Of a stretch of DNA of 13,583 bases, positions 1 through 6,143 are shown piece after piece. Below the pieces are notes generated by a model. It had not been told where the DNA came from, ran no database searches, and saw only the letters and a program-made list of their open reading frames with translations. The stretch comes from Alphaproteobacteria bacterium. GTDB lineage: Bacteria > Pseudomonadota > Alphaproteobacteria > Micavibrionales > UBA2020. The position numbers and the translations under genes were made by a program. The stretch lies in the NCBI GenBank assembly GCA_029266795.1, contig JAQSWE010000040.1:1-13583 (forward strand), read 5' to 3'. Each line of letters begins with the position of its first letter. The first letter of the stretch is position 1.

Positions 1-305
1 ACGGCAAGTTCAGCTCCCGCGCGCTGTTCCCGTTTGATGAAGAGCGCAAGGTGGAATTCTACGAAATCCGTATCGGTGCCGGTCATACCGAAACGGCCGA
101 AGCGCATGCGCATGGCACCTACGAAAACCTCTTCGTCGAAAAAGGCGTCATCGAAATCGCATTGGCGGGCGAGGCCAGCCAGACGTTAAGCGAAGGCGAT
201 GCGATATTGTTCAAGGCGGATGTCGACCACCATTACAAAAACCTCGGCACGACCGAGGCCGTTCTTTACCTCGTCATGACCTATACCGAAACCATCGGCG
301 GCTAA
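1..305 (+). CDS. Cupin-domain C-terminus of a probable XRE-family transcriptional regulator (5' end outside window)
   Basis: The open frame runs into the left edge, so only about the last 100 residues are visible. A GTG at 51 is in frame, but the coding sequence continues upstream of it (GKFSSRALFPFDEERK), so it is unlikely to be the real start. The visible part is a small beta-barrel cupin: an EAHAHGTYENLF strand carrying the two histidines typical of cupin motif 1, a GVIEIAL strand, a turn at LSEGDAILFKADVDHHYKN resembling motif 2, and a final LYLVMTY strand. This layout matches the C-terminal sensor domain of HTH_XRE-cupin regulators, in which an N-terminal helix-turn-helix binds DNA and the cupin is thought to bind a small ligand. 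The HTH part is off the window, so a stand-alone cupin protein remains possible. The gene ends just before a hairpin terminator and converges on the methionine-rich gene. Confidence 0.75.
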   Translation, partial: GKFSSRALFPFDEERKVEFYEIRIGAGHTETAEAHAHGTYENLFVEKGVIEIALAGEASQTLSEGDAILFKADVDHHYKNLGTTEAVLYLVMTYTETIGG

Positions 306-330
306 GTTTCACCTGCACTTACACACAAGA

Positions 331-367
331 AAGCGCCCCCGAGCAATCTGCAAGGGGGCGCTTTTTA
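331..367. terminator. Rho-independent terminator between convergent genes, probably bidirectional
   Basis: A perfect 10-bp stem pairs AAGCGCCCCC (331-340) with GGGGGCGCTT (354-363) across a 13-nt loop, and the + strand continues with a run of T. It starts 26 nt after the stop of the cupin regulator. On the opposite strand the stem is followed by TTCTTGTG, a weaker U-rich tail, so the same hairpin can also end the methionine-rich gene whose stop lies at 390. Confidence 0.85.
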
Positions 368-389
368 GTGATCGGTTCGGGGCGGCTGA

Positions 390-839
390 TTACTTGCCGT
401 CGCCCATCATCATCATGCCGCCGCAAGCCATCATCATGGGCATGCCGGACTGCATCATGGTCATCATGCGCTTGCAGCCTTCCATGAACATGTCTTTCAT
501 GGCGGCGTCCATCGGCATCATTTCGCAGGTCATGCCGGTTGCGGTCATGGTGCATTTCATTTTCGACATCATCATGGGCATGCCCATCATGTTCATGCCG
601 TTCTGCATCATGGGCATCATCGGCATCATTTGGGGCATCATGCCGTTCATCATGGGCATGCCCATCATGTTCATGCCGCCCATCATCGGCATCATCTGGG
701 GCATCATTCCGTTCTGCATCATCATGTGGTTCATCATGCCGGGATGCATCATCGACATCATCTGCGGCATCATGCCCTGGTTCATCATCGGCATCATGTT
801 GTTCATCATGGGCTGCTGGGTGTTCATGGCGGTGTTCAT
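390..839 (-). CDS. Extremely methionine-rich protein with four C-terminal cysteines, function unknown
   Basis: The 149-residue product contains 67 methionines (45%). Residues 1-92 are almost only M, N, P, Q and G, built from MMPQMMPMM-like runs. GMNMMGMPMM occurs at 55-64 and again at 81-90, a 26-residue repeat. The last 58 residues are less simple, with Cys at 96, 105, 122 and 139 (KCTMT, MTCEM, EGCKRMM, MACGG) and some charge. There is no signal peptide or membrane segment, so a cytoplasmic location is inferred. The strand choice rests on a good Shine-Dalgarno (GGAGAA at 845-850, 5 nt before the ATG), a plausible promoter and a downstream terminator. Long frames on the other strand and in another frame are by-products of the CAT/ATG repeats. 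Methionine clusters and Cys can bind Cu(I) or Ag(I), or act as an oxidation sink, but neither role is shown. I recall KCTMT-like starts in small Cys/Met-rich hypothetical proteins of Rhodospirillales, but this was not checked. Confidence 0.8.
   Translation of the reverse strand: MNTAMNTQQPMMNNMMPMMNQGMMPQMMSMMHPGMMNHMMMQNGMMPQMMPMMGGMNMMGMPMMNGMMPQMMPMMPMMQNGMNMMGMPMMMSKMKCTMTATGMTCEMMPMDAAMKDMFMEGCKRMMTMMQSGMPMMMACGGMMMMGDGK
571..726 (-). repeat. Two tandem, imperfect 78-bp repeats inside the methionine-rich gene
   Basis: The 30-bp block at 571-600 recurs identically at 649-678, giving a 78-bp (26-codon) period. The remaining 48 bp of each unit align only after a 12-bp shift, because unit 1 carries an extra 12 bp (ttctgcatcatg) and the two copies differ at a few bases. 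The period is a multiple of three and the reading frame is kept, consistent with coding sequence that grew by in-frame duplication. Confidence 0.8.
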
Positions 840-878
840 TTCGATTCTCCAAAAGAGGCGTTATGTTGTTCTTCACCA

Positions 879-908
879 ATTGTATGGTGGCACGCCCTTT
901 TTGAACAA
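879..908 (-). promoter_or_regulatory. Possible sigma70-type promoter of the methionine-rich gene
   Basis: Read on the minus strand, TTGTTC (903-908) and TACAAT (879-884) are separated by 18 bp. The -10 matches consensus at five of six bases, while the -35 matches at only three. It would start transcription near 872 and give a leader of about 30 nt with the GGAGAA ribosome-binding site. No operator-like repeat is obvious nearby. The rest of the gap between 840 and 1021 holds nothing else I can identify. Confidence 0.4.
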
Positions 909-1021
909 TGGTTAGCAGGGGAGGGGTTACGCTTTCATCCGCCGAAACAGAGACATGGCCATACGGGGGAGATTTCGTCTGCTATGGCGTACAAGCCGTC
1001 TTAGATGACAGACGTGACCGC

Positions 1022-2200
1022 TCAAACCGCGATGGTTTCGGGCGGCGCAACCGACTGGATCTTGCTGAGGCAGACGACCTTGTTGCGGCCCGTTTCTTTG
1101 GCATGGCGCAGCGCGGTTTCAGCGGCGCGCAGCATGTCGTCGGAATTCTTGTGGTGCGGCTGGATCTCGGCGACACCCACGCAAACGCGCAGCATGATCG
1201 TGTGTTCCTTCACCGCAAACGGTGTGTCCTCGACCGCCGCACGCAGCTTTTCTGCCACCAGCGACGCGCGGTATTCATCGGTCGCCGGCAGGAAGATCGC
1301 GAATTCCTGTCCCGCCACGCGGCCCATCACGTCGGAATTGCGCAAGACCTGCCCCAATGTCGCAGCCACCGTCTTGATCGCCCCGTCGCCCGCCGCGCGG
1401 CCATGCGCGTCGTTGATTTTCTGCAGTTCGTCAATATCGATGGCCAGCACGGCAAGTTCCTGCTTGTGGCGCTTCGCGCCGCTGATGAGCATCGCCGTCA
1501 CCTTGAACAGCATAACGCGGTTATAAAGCCCCGTCAGCGTATCGGTCGCCGCCACATGGTCGATATGTTCCAGCAGCGTCTTGATGTATTGCGCAGCCGG
1601 CTTGAACATGCCCGCCGACAGGTATAGCGCCAGCAGCGCGGCGAGCGCCGAGAGTCCATACACGCCATAGGTCATCAGGTTAAGCTGTTTTTGCGTGGCG
1701 GCGATGAATGTATCGACATCCTTGCCCCAATGCTCCGGCAAATCCTTCATCGCCATCACGGCAATTTCCGCGACGCGCTGGCTCGCGCTCTCGTCATGCG
1801 GGGCGGTGGTGTAACCAAAGGCCGCATTCGCGATGCCGCGCATGGCGTTCAGGCCGGGCGTCTGCAGCGACGCCGCATCCTTCAGCGACGCCTGTCCCAT
1901 CACGGGCAGGAAGCGCGCCGCGATGATATCGTTCTGCTGCAGCAGCTGCGCCGCTTTTTCCTTCAGGTTGTCGAGGGTCGTTTCCTCGCCGTCTTTCTGG
2001 TGCTGCGCAGTCAGCATGGCGACCGTCTGCGCAAGGCCGAATTGCTGCTCCGCCGCTGCGACCGTTTGCAGCAGGTATTTCTGCTTGCCGTCGATCACGA
2101 AATGCAGCGCCGCAGCGCCCAGCGCGAAGGCGATCAGCACCATGGTCAGCATTTGGTATGTGCTGCTTGCCTTATCGGCGTCGAAAGAGGATTTGCTCAT
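1022..2200 (-). CDS. Membrane-anchored GGDEF-domain protein with degenerate active-site motif
   Basis: The 392-residue protein has a transmembrane helix at about 15-37, a periplasmic stretch of roughly 135 residues, a second helix at about 176-197 and a cytoplasmic GGDEF domain from about 215. The domain shows the DTLTGLYNR lead-in (220-228), metal-ligand region DID (255-257), guanine-contacting N263 and D272 (KIND...GD), and RNSD at 287-290, which fits the RxxD inhibitory I-site with normal spacing. The signature that should read GG(D/E)EF is AGQEF (296-300, bases 1301-1315). Gln replaces the acidic residue that in the family binds metal and helps catalysis, so diguanylate cyclase activity is doubtful. 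A c-di-GMP receptor role through the I-site is possible. No EAL domain is present. The periplasmic part is not a domain I recognise. The ATG at 2200 has only a weak ribosome-binding site, but later starts would cut the first helix. It could be translated from the same direction as the upstream tRNAs. Confidence 0.85.
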   Translation of the reverse strand: MSKSSFDADKASSTYQMLTMVLIAFALGAAALHFVIDGKQKYLLQTVAAAEQQFGLAQTVAMLTAQHQKDGEETTLDNLKEKAAQLLQQNDIIAARFLPVMGQASLKDAASLQTPGLNAMRGIANAAFGYTTAPHDESASQRVAEIAVMAMKDLPEHWGKDVDTFIAATQKQLNLMTYGVYGLSALAALLALYLSAGMFKPAAQYIKTLLEHIDHVAATDTLTGLYNRVMLFKVTAMLISGAKRHKQELAVLAIDIDELQKINDAHGRAAGDGAIKTVAATLGQVLRNSDVMGRVAGQEFAIFLPATDEYRASLVAEKLRAAVEDTPFAVKEHTIMLRVCVGVAEIQPHHKNSDDMLRAAETALRHAKETGRNKVVCLSKIQSVAPPETIAV

Positions 2201-2251
2201 GAAAAGGGTCTGCCCAAAGAAATGTCCGTAGCGCCAAGCTTACGACAAGAC

Positions 2252-2265
2252 TTCTAAATTTAGAA
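2252..2265. repeat. Perfect 14-bp palindrome between the tRNA pair and the GGDEF gene
   Basis: TTCTAAATTTAGAA is its own reverse complement. It lies 52 bp before the GGDEF start codon and 37 bp after the 3' end of tRNA-Val on the minus strand. It has no loop and no following T run, so it does not look like a terminator. An operator for a dimeric regulator is an inference only. No convincing -35/-10 pair was found for the GGDEF gene in this 101-bp gap. Confidence 0.4.
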
Positions 2266-2301
2266 TTACGATTTCAATGGGTTATCGAAAAGGAAGGTAA
2301 A

Positions 2302-2376
2302 TGGTGGACGCGATAGGGATTGAACCTATGACCCCACCCGTGTGAAGGGTGTGCTCTTCCGCTGAGCTACGCGTCC
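2302..2376 (-). tRNA. tRNA-Val, anticodon CAC
   Basis: The minus strand folds as a complete 75-nt tRNA with encoded CCA: acceptor GGACGCG/CGCGTCC, D stem GCTC/GAGC with a short 7-nt loop, anticodon stem CACCC/GGGTG with loop TTCACAC, a 5-nt variable region, T stem ATAGG/CCTAT with loop TTCAATC, discriminator A and CCA. The anticodon CAC (2342-2344) reads the valine codon GUG. It lies 12 nt downstream of tRNA-Phe and probably shares its transcript. Confidence 0.97.
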
Positions 2377-2388
2377 ATCGGTAGAAAG

Positions 2389-2464
2389 TGGTGCCCGGAG
2401 CCGGATTTGAACCAGCGACACGTAGATTTTCAATCTACTGCTCTACCAACTGAGCTATCCGGGC
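2389..2464 (-). tRNA. tRNA-Phe, anticodon GAA
   Basis: The minus strand gives a canonical 76-nt tRNA with encoded CCA: acceptor GCCCGGA/TCCGGGC, D arm GCTC AGTTGGTA GAGC, anticodon stem GTAGA/TCTAC with loop TTGAAAA, a T arm around GGTTCAAATCC and discriminator A. Anticodon GAA reads UUC/UUU. It is the promoter-proximal member of the Phe-Val pair, divergent from the pan operon. Confidence 0.97.
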
Positions 2465-2487
2465 GCGCCGTTATTACAGCAAAACGG

Positions 2488-2517
2488 TTTATATCGCAGG
2501 GGGCAGCCTTATGTCCA
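2488..2517 (-). promoter_or_regulatory. Probable promoter of the tRNA-Phe/tRNA-Val unit
   Basis: On the minus strand TGGACA (2512-2517, five of six to consensus) and TATAAA (2488-2493, five of six) are 18 bp apart. Transcription would start near 2481, leaving a leader of about 17 nt before the 5' end of tRNA-Phe at 2464. Confidence 0.55.
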
Positions 2518-2571
2518 GAGTTTTTTAACCCTTTCATAATACGGGGTAATTTCGAGGCTTTCAGACTTGCT

Positions 2572-2601
2572 TTGACGCTTTGCAGCACGATATCATATAA
2601 T
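2572..2601 (+). promoter_or_regulatory. Strong sigma70-type promoter of the pantothenate operon
   Basis: TTGACG (2572-2577) and a perfect TATAAT (2596-2601) are separated by 18 bp. Transcription would begin near 2608, giving a leader of about 65 nt. The leader can form a small hairpin, GCCGG (2610-2614) with CCGGC (2627-2631), and shows no T run after it. I see no riboswitch fold. This is the best promoter match in the window and fires away from the tRNA genes. Confidence 0.7.
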
Positions 2602-2674
2602 GAAATCAGGCCGGATCACTGCTTGACCGGCACGTGAGACGGACTTTTTAAACATCGGGATACCGGGCTTGATC

Positions 2675-3682
2675 ATGAGACAAGTACCAAACAAATACCT
2701 GATCATCGGCAATGGCCGCATTGCGCGGCATCTCTGCCATTATTTTTCCCTGCTTAAAATCAAAGACTATTCCAAATGGGACCGCTCGCAGCCGCTCGCG
2801 CGCCTGCATGAACTTGCGACCGGCGCGACCCATATCCTGCTGGCCATCAAGGACAGCGCGATCGAGCCGTTCATCGATGAACACCTCGCCGATATCGCGC
2901 CCTGCGACCATATCGTCATCCTCAACACCGCCTTTGACGCCGTCAAAAAATCCCGCAATGCCGAGAGCGTGAAGGGCATCGAGGCCGCGATAAAATCTTT
3001 CGACGCAGCGCATCCGCAGCTGAACGCCGCCGGCCGCCGCCAAGTCGCGGGGCTTTTGAAAATTGTCGATACCTTGCGCGCATCCGTGAAGACGGGCGAT
3101 GAAGTTGCCGCCGCCGCGCGCACCAAGGAATTAGGGCAGGGGCTTCATACTTTGAAAACCTCGTTGCCGATGGCGACCAAGGTGCATTTCTCCGGCAGTC
3201 TCGTGACAAAGAAGGCATGGGGCGCGCATCCGCTGATGACCTTCGGCAACCAAGTTTACACGCTCGATAAATACCTCGCCATTCCGTTTGTGGTCGATGA
3301 GAAAGCGCCGCCGTTCCGCGAACTGCTGCCCGGCATCCACAACCAGCATGTGCGCCTGAGCGCGCAGCAAAAGGCGAAATACCATGCGGCCTGCGTGATG
3401 GCGGGAAATTTTTCCTGCATCCTGTGGCAAAAGCTGTTCGACACGCTGCAGGGCGAATTCGGCTTCCCGCCGAACATCGCCGACATGTACCTGAAACAGC
3501 AGACCGAAAATTTACTGACTGACTACAAGACCGCGCTGACGGGCCCGCTTGCCCGCGGCGACATTGAGACGATCGAGAAAAACCTGAAGGCTCTCTCGGG
3601 CGACCCGTTCAAGGCCGTTTATGAGTCCTTCGTCAAAGCATACGCATCTTCACAAACCAAGTTACGGGAGAAGGCATCATGA
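2675..3682 (+). CDS. panG: PanG-type ketopantoate reductase (Rossmann plus DUF2520)
   Basis: Predicted to reduce 2-dehydropantoate to pantoate with NAD(P)H, the step between PanB and PanC. The N-terminus is a Rossmann fold (YLIIGNGRIARH, residues 12-19 from the ATG at 2675), followed by LLAIKDSAI. The C-terminal half shows DUF2520 hallmarks: HFSGS (171-175), HPLMTFG (185-191), YHAACVMAGNF (236-246) and LTGPLARGD (288-296). PanG was described in Francisella as an alternative to PanE, with an Enterococcus homologue beside panBCD; that PanG is a DUF2520 protein is from memory. Here the gene overlaps panB by the 4-bp ATGA, so the function is inferred mainly from context. At 335 residues it is longer than the usual 260-300, with about 75 extra residues (roughly 90-166) between the Rossmann strand HIVILN and HFSGS. 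A TTG at 2669 in the same frame is an alternative start; neither has a strong ribosome-binding site. Confidence 0.75.
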   Translation: MRQVPNKYLIIGNGRIARHLCHYFSLLKIKDYSKWDRSQPLARLHELATGATHILLAIKDSAIEPFIDEHLADIAPCDHIVILNTAFDAVKKSRNAESVKGIEAAIKSFDAAHPQLNAAGRRQVAGLLKIVDTLRASVKTGDEVAAAARTKELGQGLHTLKTSLPMATKVHFSGSLVTKKAWGAHPLMTFGNQVYTLDKYLAIPFVVDEKAPPFRELLPGIHNQHVRLSAQQKAKYHAACVMAGNFSCILWQKLFDTLQGEFGFPPNIADMYLKQQTENLLTDYKTALTGPLARGDIETIEKNLKALSGDPFKAVYESFVKAYASSQTKLREKAS

Positions 3683-4494
3683 TGAACATTTTCGACTTCA
3701 ACAAAAAGAAAGCCGCCGGCGAAAAACTGACGATGGTGACGTGTTACGATTACACCTCGGCGCAGCTGGTCAATAAATCGGAAATCGACTGTATACTGGT
3801 GGGCGACAGCCTTGCCATGACCATGCACGGCTTTCCGTCCACCGTCCATGCGACCGTCGATATGATGGCGATGCATACCGCCGCCGTCGCGCGCGGTGCG
3901 AAGGATAAATTTATCGTGGGCGACCTTCCGTTCCTCGCCTACCGCAAATCTCTCACCGAAAACGTCAACGCCGTGCAGGCGATCATGCAGGCGGGCGCAC
4001 ATGCCGTGAAGCTGGAAGGCGCGTCGGGCAATACCGGCTTCATCCAGCATCTCGCGGATTCCGGTGTGCCGGTGATGGGCCATATCGGCCTGACCCCGCA
4101 ATTCGTCCACCTGCTCGGCGGCTATCACGTGCAGGGCAAAACCGATGAAAGCGCGAAGCGTTTGATGGAAGAGGCCTATGCCCTGCAACAGGCGGGCTGC
4201 TTCTCACTCGTCCTCGAATGCGTGCCGACGGAACTGGCGACGCAGATCACCAAGGAATTGAAAGTCGCCACCATCGGCATCGGCGCGGGTCCGAACACCG
4301 ACGGGCAGGTGCTTGTGTTCCAGGACCTCCTCGGCCTCAACACCGATTTCAAGCCGAAATTCGTCAAGAAGTTCATGAACGGCGCCGACCTTGTCACCGC
4401 CGCACTGGATGATTACCACAACGCCGTCACCACAGGAGCATTCCCCGATGCCGAGCATAGTTTCGGATCCAAGAAGCTGGCAAAAACAGCGTAA
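3679..4494 (+). CDS. panB: 3-methyl-2-oxobutanoate hydroxymethyltransferase
   Basis: First committed step of pantothenate synthesis in the cytoplasm: transfers a hydroxymethyl group from 5,10-methylene-tetrahydrofolate to 2-oxoisovalerate, giving ketopantoate. The 271 residues match the usual length and the TIM-barrel pattern is intact: TCYDYTSAQL (21-30), VGDSLAMTMHG with metal ligand D43, VGDLPF with D82, KLEGA with E113, GHIGLTPQ (134-141), LECVP with the catalytic E180, and TIGIGAGPNTDGQVLV (198-213). A strong ribosome-binding site (GGGAG at 3666-3670) precedes tandem ATG codons at 3679 and 3682. The first overlaps the panG stop, indicating translational coupling. The 3' end overlaps panC by 47 bp. 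Confidence 0.96.
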   Translation: MMNIFDFNKKKAAGEKLTMVTCYDYTSAQLVNKSEIDCILVGDSLAMTMHGFPSTVHATVDMMAMHTAAVARGAKDKFIVGDLPFLAYRKSLTENVNAVQAIMQAGAHAVKLEGASGNTGFIQHLADSGVPVMGHIGLTPQFVHLLGGYHVQGKTDESAKRLMEEAYALQQAGCFSLVLECVPTELATQITKELKVATIGIGAGPNTDGQVLVFQDLLGLNTDFKPKFVKKFMNGADLVTAALDDYHNAVTTGAFPDAEHSFGSKKLAKTA

Positions 4495-5230
4495 GGAACT
4501 CGCAGGCACTCTCGGCTTCGTGCCGACGATGGGCAACCTGCATGAAGGCCATATCGCCCTCGCAAAACGCGCGAAGGCGGAGAACCACCATGTGATCGTC
4601 AGCCTCTTCGTCAACCCGACGCAGTTCAACCAGCGCGCGGACTACGAGAAATATGCGCGAACCTTTGATGCCGATGTGAAACTGCTGGGCGAGGCCGGCG
4701 TCGATTTCGTCCTCTATCCCGACGAACCAGCGATGTATCCCGACAAATATGACGTGCAGGTTATCGAGAAAACGATTTCGAAAGAGCTGGAGGGCGAATT
4801 CCGTCCCGGCCATTTCGAAGGCATGCTGACTGTCGTGCTGAAACTCCTCAACATCGCGCAGGCCGACCGCGCCTATTTTGGCGAGAAGGATTTCCAGCAA
4901 CTCACCTTGGTCAAGAAAATGGTCGAGGCGTTTTTCGTGCCGACGGAAATCATCCCGTGCCCGACGATCCGGCAGGAAGACGGACTTGCGCTGTCCTCCC
5001 GCAACGGGCGTTTGAGCCCCGAGCAGCGCAAACAGGCCGTCGAAATCTCCCGACTTCTGAAAAGCAGCCTCAGCGACGATGAAATCATGAAAAAGCTGGC
5101 TGAAGCGGGCTTTAAGCCTGAATACGTTGCCACAAAATGGGGCCGCCGCCTCGCCGCCGCCTGGCTTGGTGATGTGCGCCTTATTGACAACGTGCCCCTG
5201 TCCGAGGTTAAAAAGGATAAGGCAGCTTAA
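4448..5230 (+). CDS. panC: Pantothenate synthetase (pantoate--beta-alanine ligase)
   Basis: Joins pantoate and beta-alanine with ATP, through a pantoyl-adenylate, to make pantothenate. Family motifs are present: the HIGH-type nucleotide site TMGNLHEGH (27-35), VNPTQFN (55-61), RPGHFEGM (119-126), YFGEKDFQQ (143-151) and the KMSKS-like region TIRQEDGLALSSRN (173-186). The protein has 260 residues against about 280 in E. coli; the shortening is in the C-terminal small domain, which still ends in the expected VRLIDN. The ATG at 4448 was chosen over an in-frame upstream start at 4391 because AGGAG (4434-4438) sits 9 nt before it and the family starts at about this point. It begins inside the last codons of panB. 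No panD for the beta-alanine supply is seen nearby. Confidence 0.95.
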   Translation: MPSIVSDPRSWQKQRKELAGTLGFVPTMGNLHEGHIALAKRAKAENHHVIVSLFVNPTQFNQRADYEKYARTFDADVKLLGEAGVDFVLYPDEPAMYPDKYDVQVIEKTISKELEGEFRPGHFEGMLTVVLKLLNIAQADRAYFGEKDFQQLTLVKKMVEAFFVPTEIIPCPTIRQEDGLALSSRNGRLSPEQRKQAVEISRLLKSSLSDDEIMKKLAEAGFKPEYVATKWGRRLAAAWLGDVRLIDNVPLSEVKKDKAA

Positions 5231-5244
5231 ACGGAGTATCCGCC

Positions 5245-6042
5245 ATGTTACTGTGTCTCGACGTCGGCAACACCCATATCGTCGGCGCTTTGTTCGATGA
5301 CAAGAAACTGGCGCTCCGGTTCCGGTATGCGACGCATCAGCTCGGCACCGCCGACCAGTTCGGTATCTTCCTGCGCAACATGCTGGAGACGAACGGCATC
5401 GGATACGAGAAGGTCAAGGTCGCGGCACTCTGCTCCGTGGTGCCCAGCTGCAACTTCACCATCCGCCATGCCTTCATCACCTATTTCCCCAAGGCCGAAT
5501 ATTTCGTGCTGCAGGCGGGCGTGAAGACCGGCATCAACATCAAGTACAAAAATCCGACCGAAGTCGGCGCGGACCTGATCGCGGGCGCGATCGGCGCGGT
5601 CGATGCCTTTCCGAACAAGAACTGCATCATCGCCGATCTTGGCACCGCAACCACGCTGATCGCCGTTACCAAGAAAGCCGATTTCCTCGGCGGCGTGATC
5701 ATGCCCGGCATGCGCCTGTCGATGGAGGCGCTGAAATCCAACACGGCCAAACTGATGGAAGTGGATATCGAGGAGCCGAACACCTATCTCGGCCAGTCCA
5801 CGCGCGAATGCATCCAGCGCGGTTTATACTTCGGCCATCTGGGCGGCTTGCGCGAAATCGTCGCGGGTTACAAAAAAGAACTCTTCGCCGGCGAAGACGT
5901 CGTCGTGATCGGCACGGGCGGTTTCTCCCAGCTGTTCAAGGACCAGAAAATCTTCGACGCCATCCTGCCCGATATCGTGTCGCAGGGCATCCGCATTGCC
6001 TATGAAAACTCCAAGGCGGCTGCGGCGAAGATGGCGGGATAA
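5245..6042 (+). CDS. coaX: Type III pantothenate kinase
   Basis: Phosphorylates pantothenate to 4'-phosphopantothenate, the first step of coenzyme A synthesis. It belongs to the ASKHA superfamily: the phosphate loop DVGNTH (6-11), EVGADLIAG (106-114) with the conserved Asp that acts as catalytic base in the family, DLGTATT (131-137), GGVIMPG (149-155) and the late VVIGTGGF are all visible. The 265 residues match the family. Type III kinases are known to resist feedback inhibition by CoA and to need a monovalent cation. GGAG (5233-5236) lies 8 nt before the ATG, and only 14 nt separate it from panC, so it is the last gene of the panG-panB-panC-coaX operon. In many alphaproteobacteria coaX is followed by an RNase J gene; that is not the case here. 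Confidence 0.95.
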   Translation: MLLCLDVGNTHIVGALFDDKKLALRFRYATHQLGTADQFGIFLRNMLETNGIGYEKVKVAALCSVVPSCNFTIRHAFITYFPKAEYFVLQAGVKTGINIKYKNPTEVGADLIAGAIGAVDAFPNKNCIIADLGTATTLIAVTKKADFLGGVIMPGMRLSMEALKSNTAKLMEVDIEEPNTYLGQSTRECIQRGLYFGHLGGLREIVAGYKKELFAGEDVVVIGTGGFSQLFKDQKIFDAILPDIVSQGIRIAYENSKAAAAKMAG

Positions 6043-6143
6043 TTTTTCAAACATCCCTACCCAAAAACAACATTCACCCTATAAACTGACAGTCGCTCGC
6101 GAATGCCTCGCGGTTGACATAAACTTACACGGAGTTTTTCTAC

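Noticed and set aside
571..726. CRISPR-like or satellite repeat array in the CAT-rich region
   Set aside because: The repeats are two, tandem, in frame and without distinct spacers; they are coding repeats.
319..879. Second minus-strand frame encoding a His/Asp-rich protein over the same DNA
   Set aside because: It is the shifted reading of ATG-ATG repeats (GATGAT, CATGAT), spans the terminator hairpin and lacks a start signal. The Met-rich frame fits the ribosome-binding site at 845-850.
394..915. Long + strand frame encoding an Ile/Met-rich hydrophobic protein opposite the methionine-rich gene
   Set aside because: It is the reverse complement of CAT/ATG repeats. It has no good ribosome-binding site, and the minus-strand frame has promoter, ribosome-binding site and terminator.
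997..1015. Hairpin CGTCT...AGACG downstream of the GGDEF stop as a terminator
   Set aside because: Only 5 bp of stem with an 8-nt loop and no T run on the minus strand.
908..1627. + strand frames of 170-240 codons opposite the GGDEF gene
   Set aside because: Arg/His/Ala-rich shadow frames typical of GC-rich antisense; the opposite frame has clear GGDEF motifs.
2302..2464. tRNA genes as an integration site for a mobile element
   Set aside because: No integrase gene and no repeated tRNA 3' end was found on either side within the window.
4391..4447. Upstream extension of panC to an earlier in-frame start
   Set aside because: The extra 19 residues lie wholly inside panB, are not family-like, and the AGGAG at 4434-4438 points to the ATG at 4448.
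6114..6119. Perfect TTGACA before yceI
   Set aside because: A -10 box at normal spacing would fall on the start codon and leave no leader for the ribosome-binding site at 6131, and the bases there (TTTTCT) do not match. TATAAA at 6080-6085 also lacks a fitting -35. The yceI promoter is left undecided.
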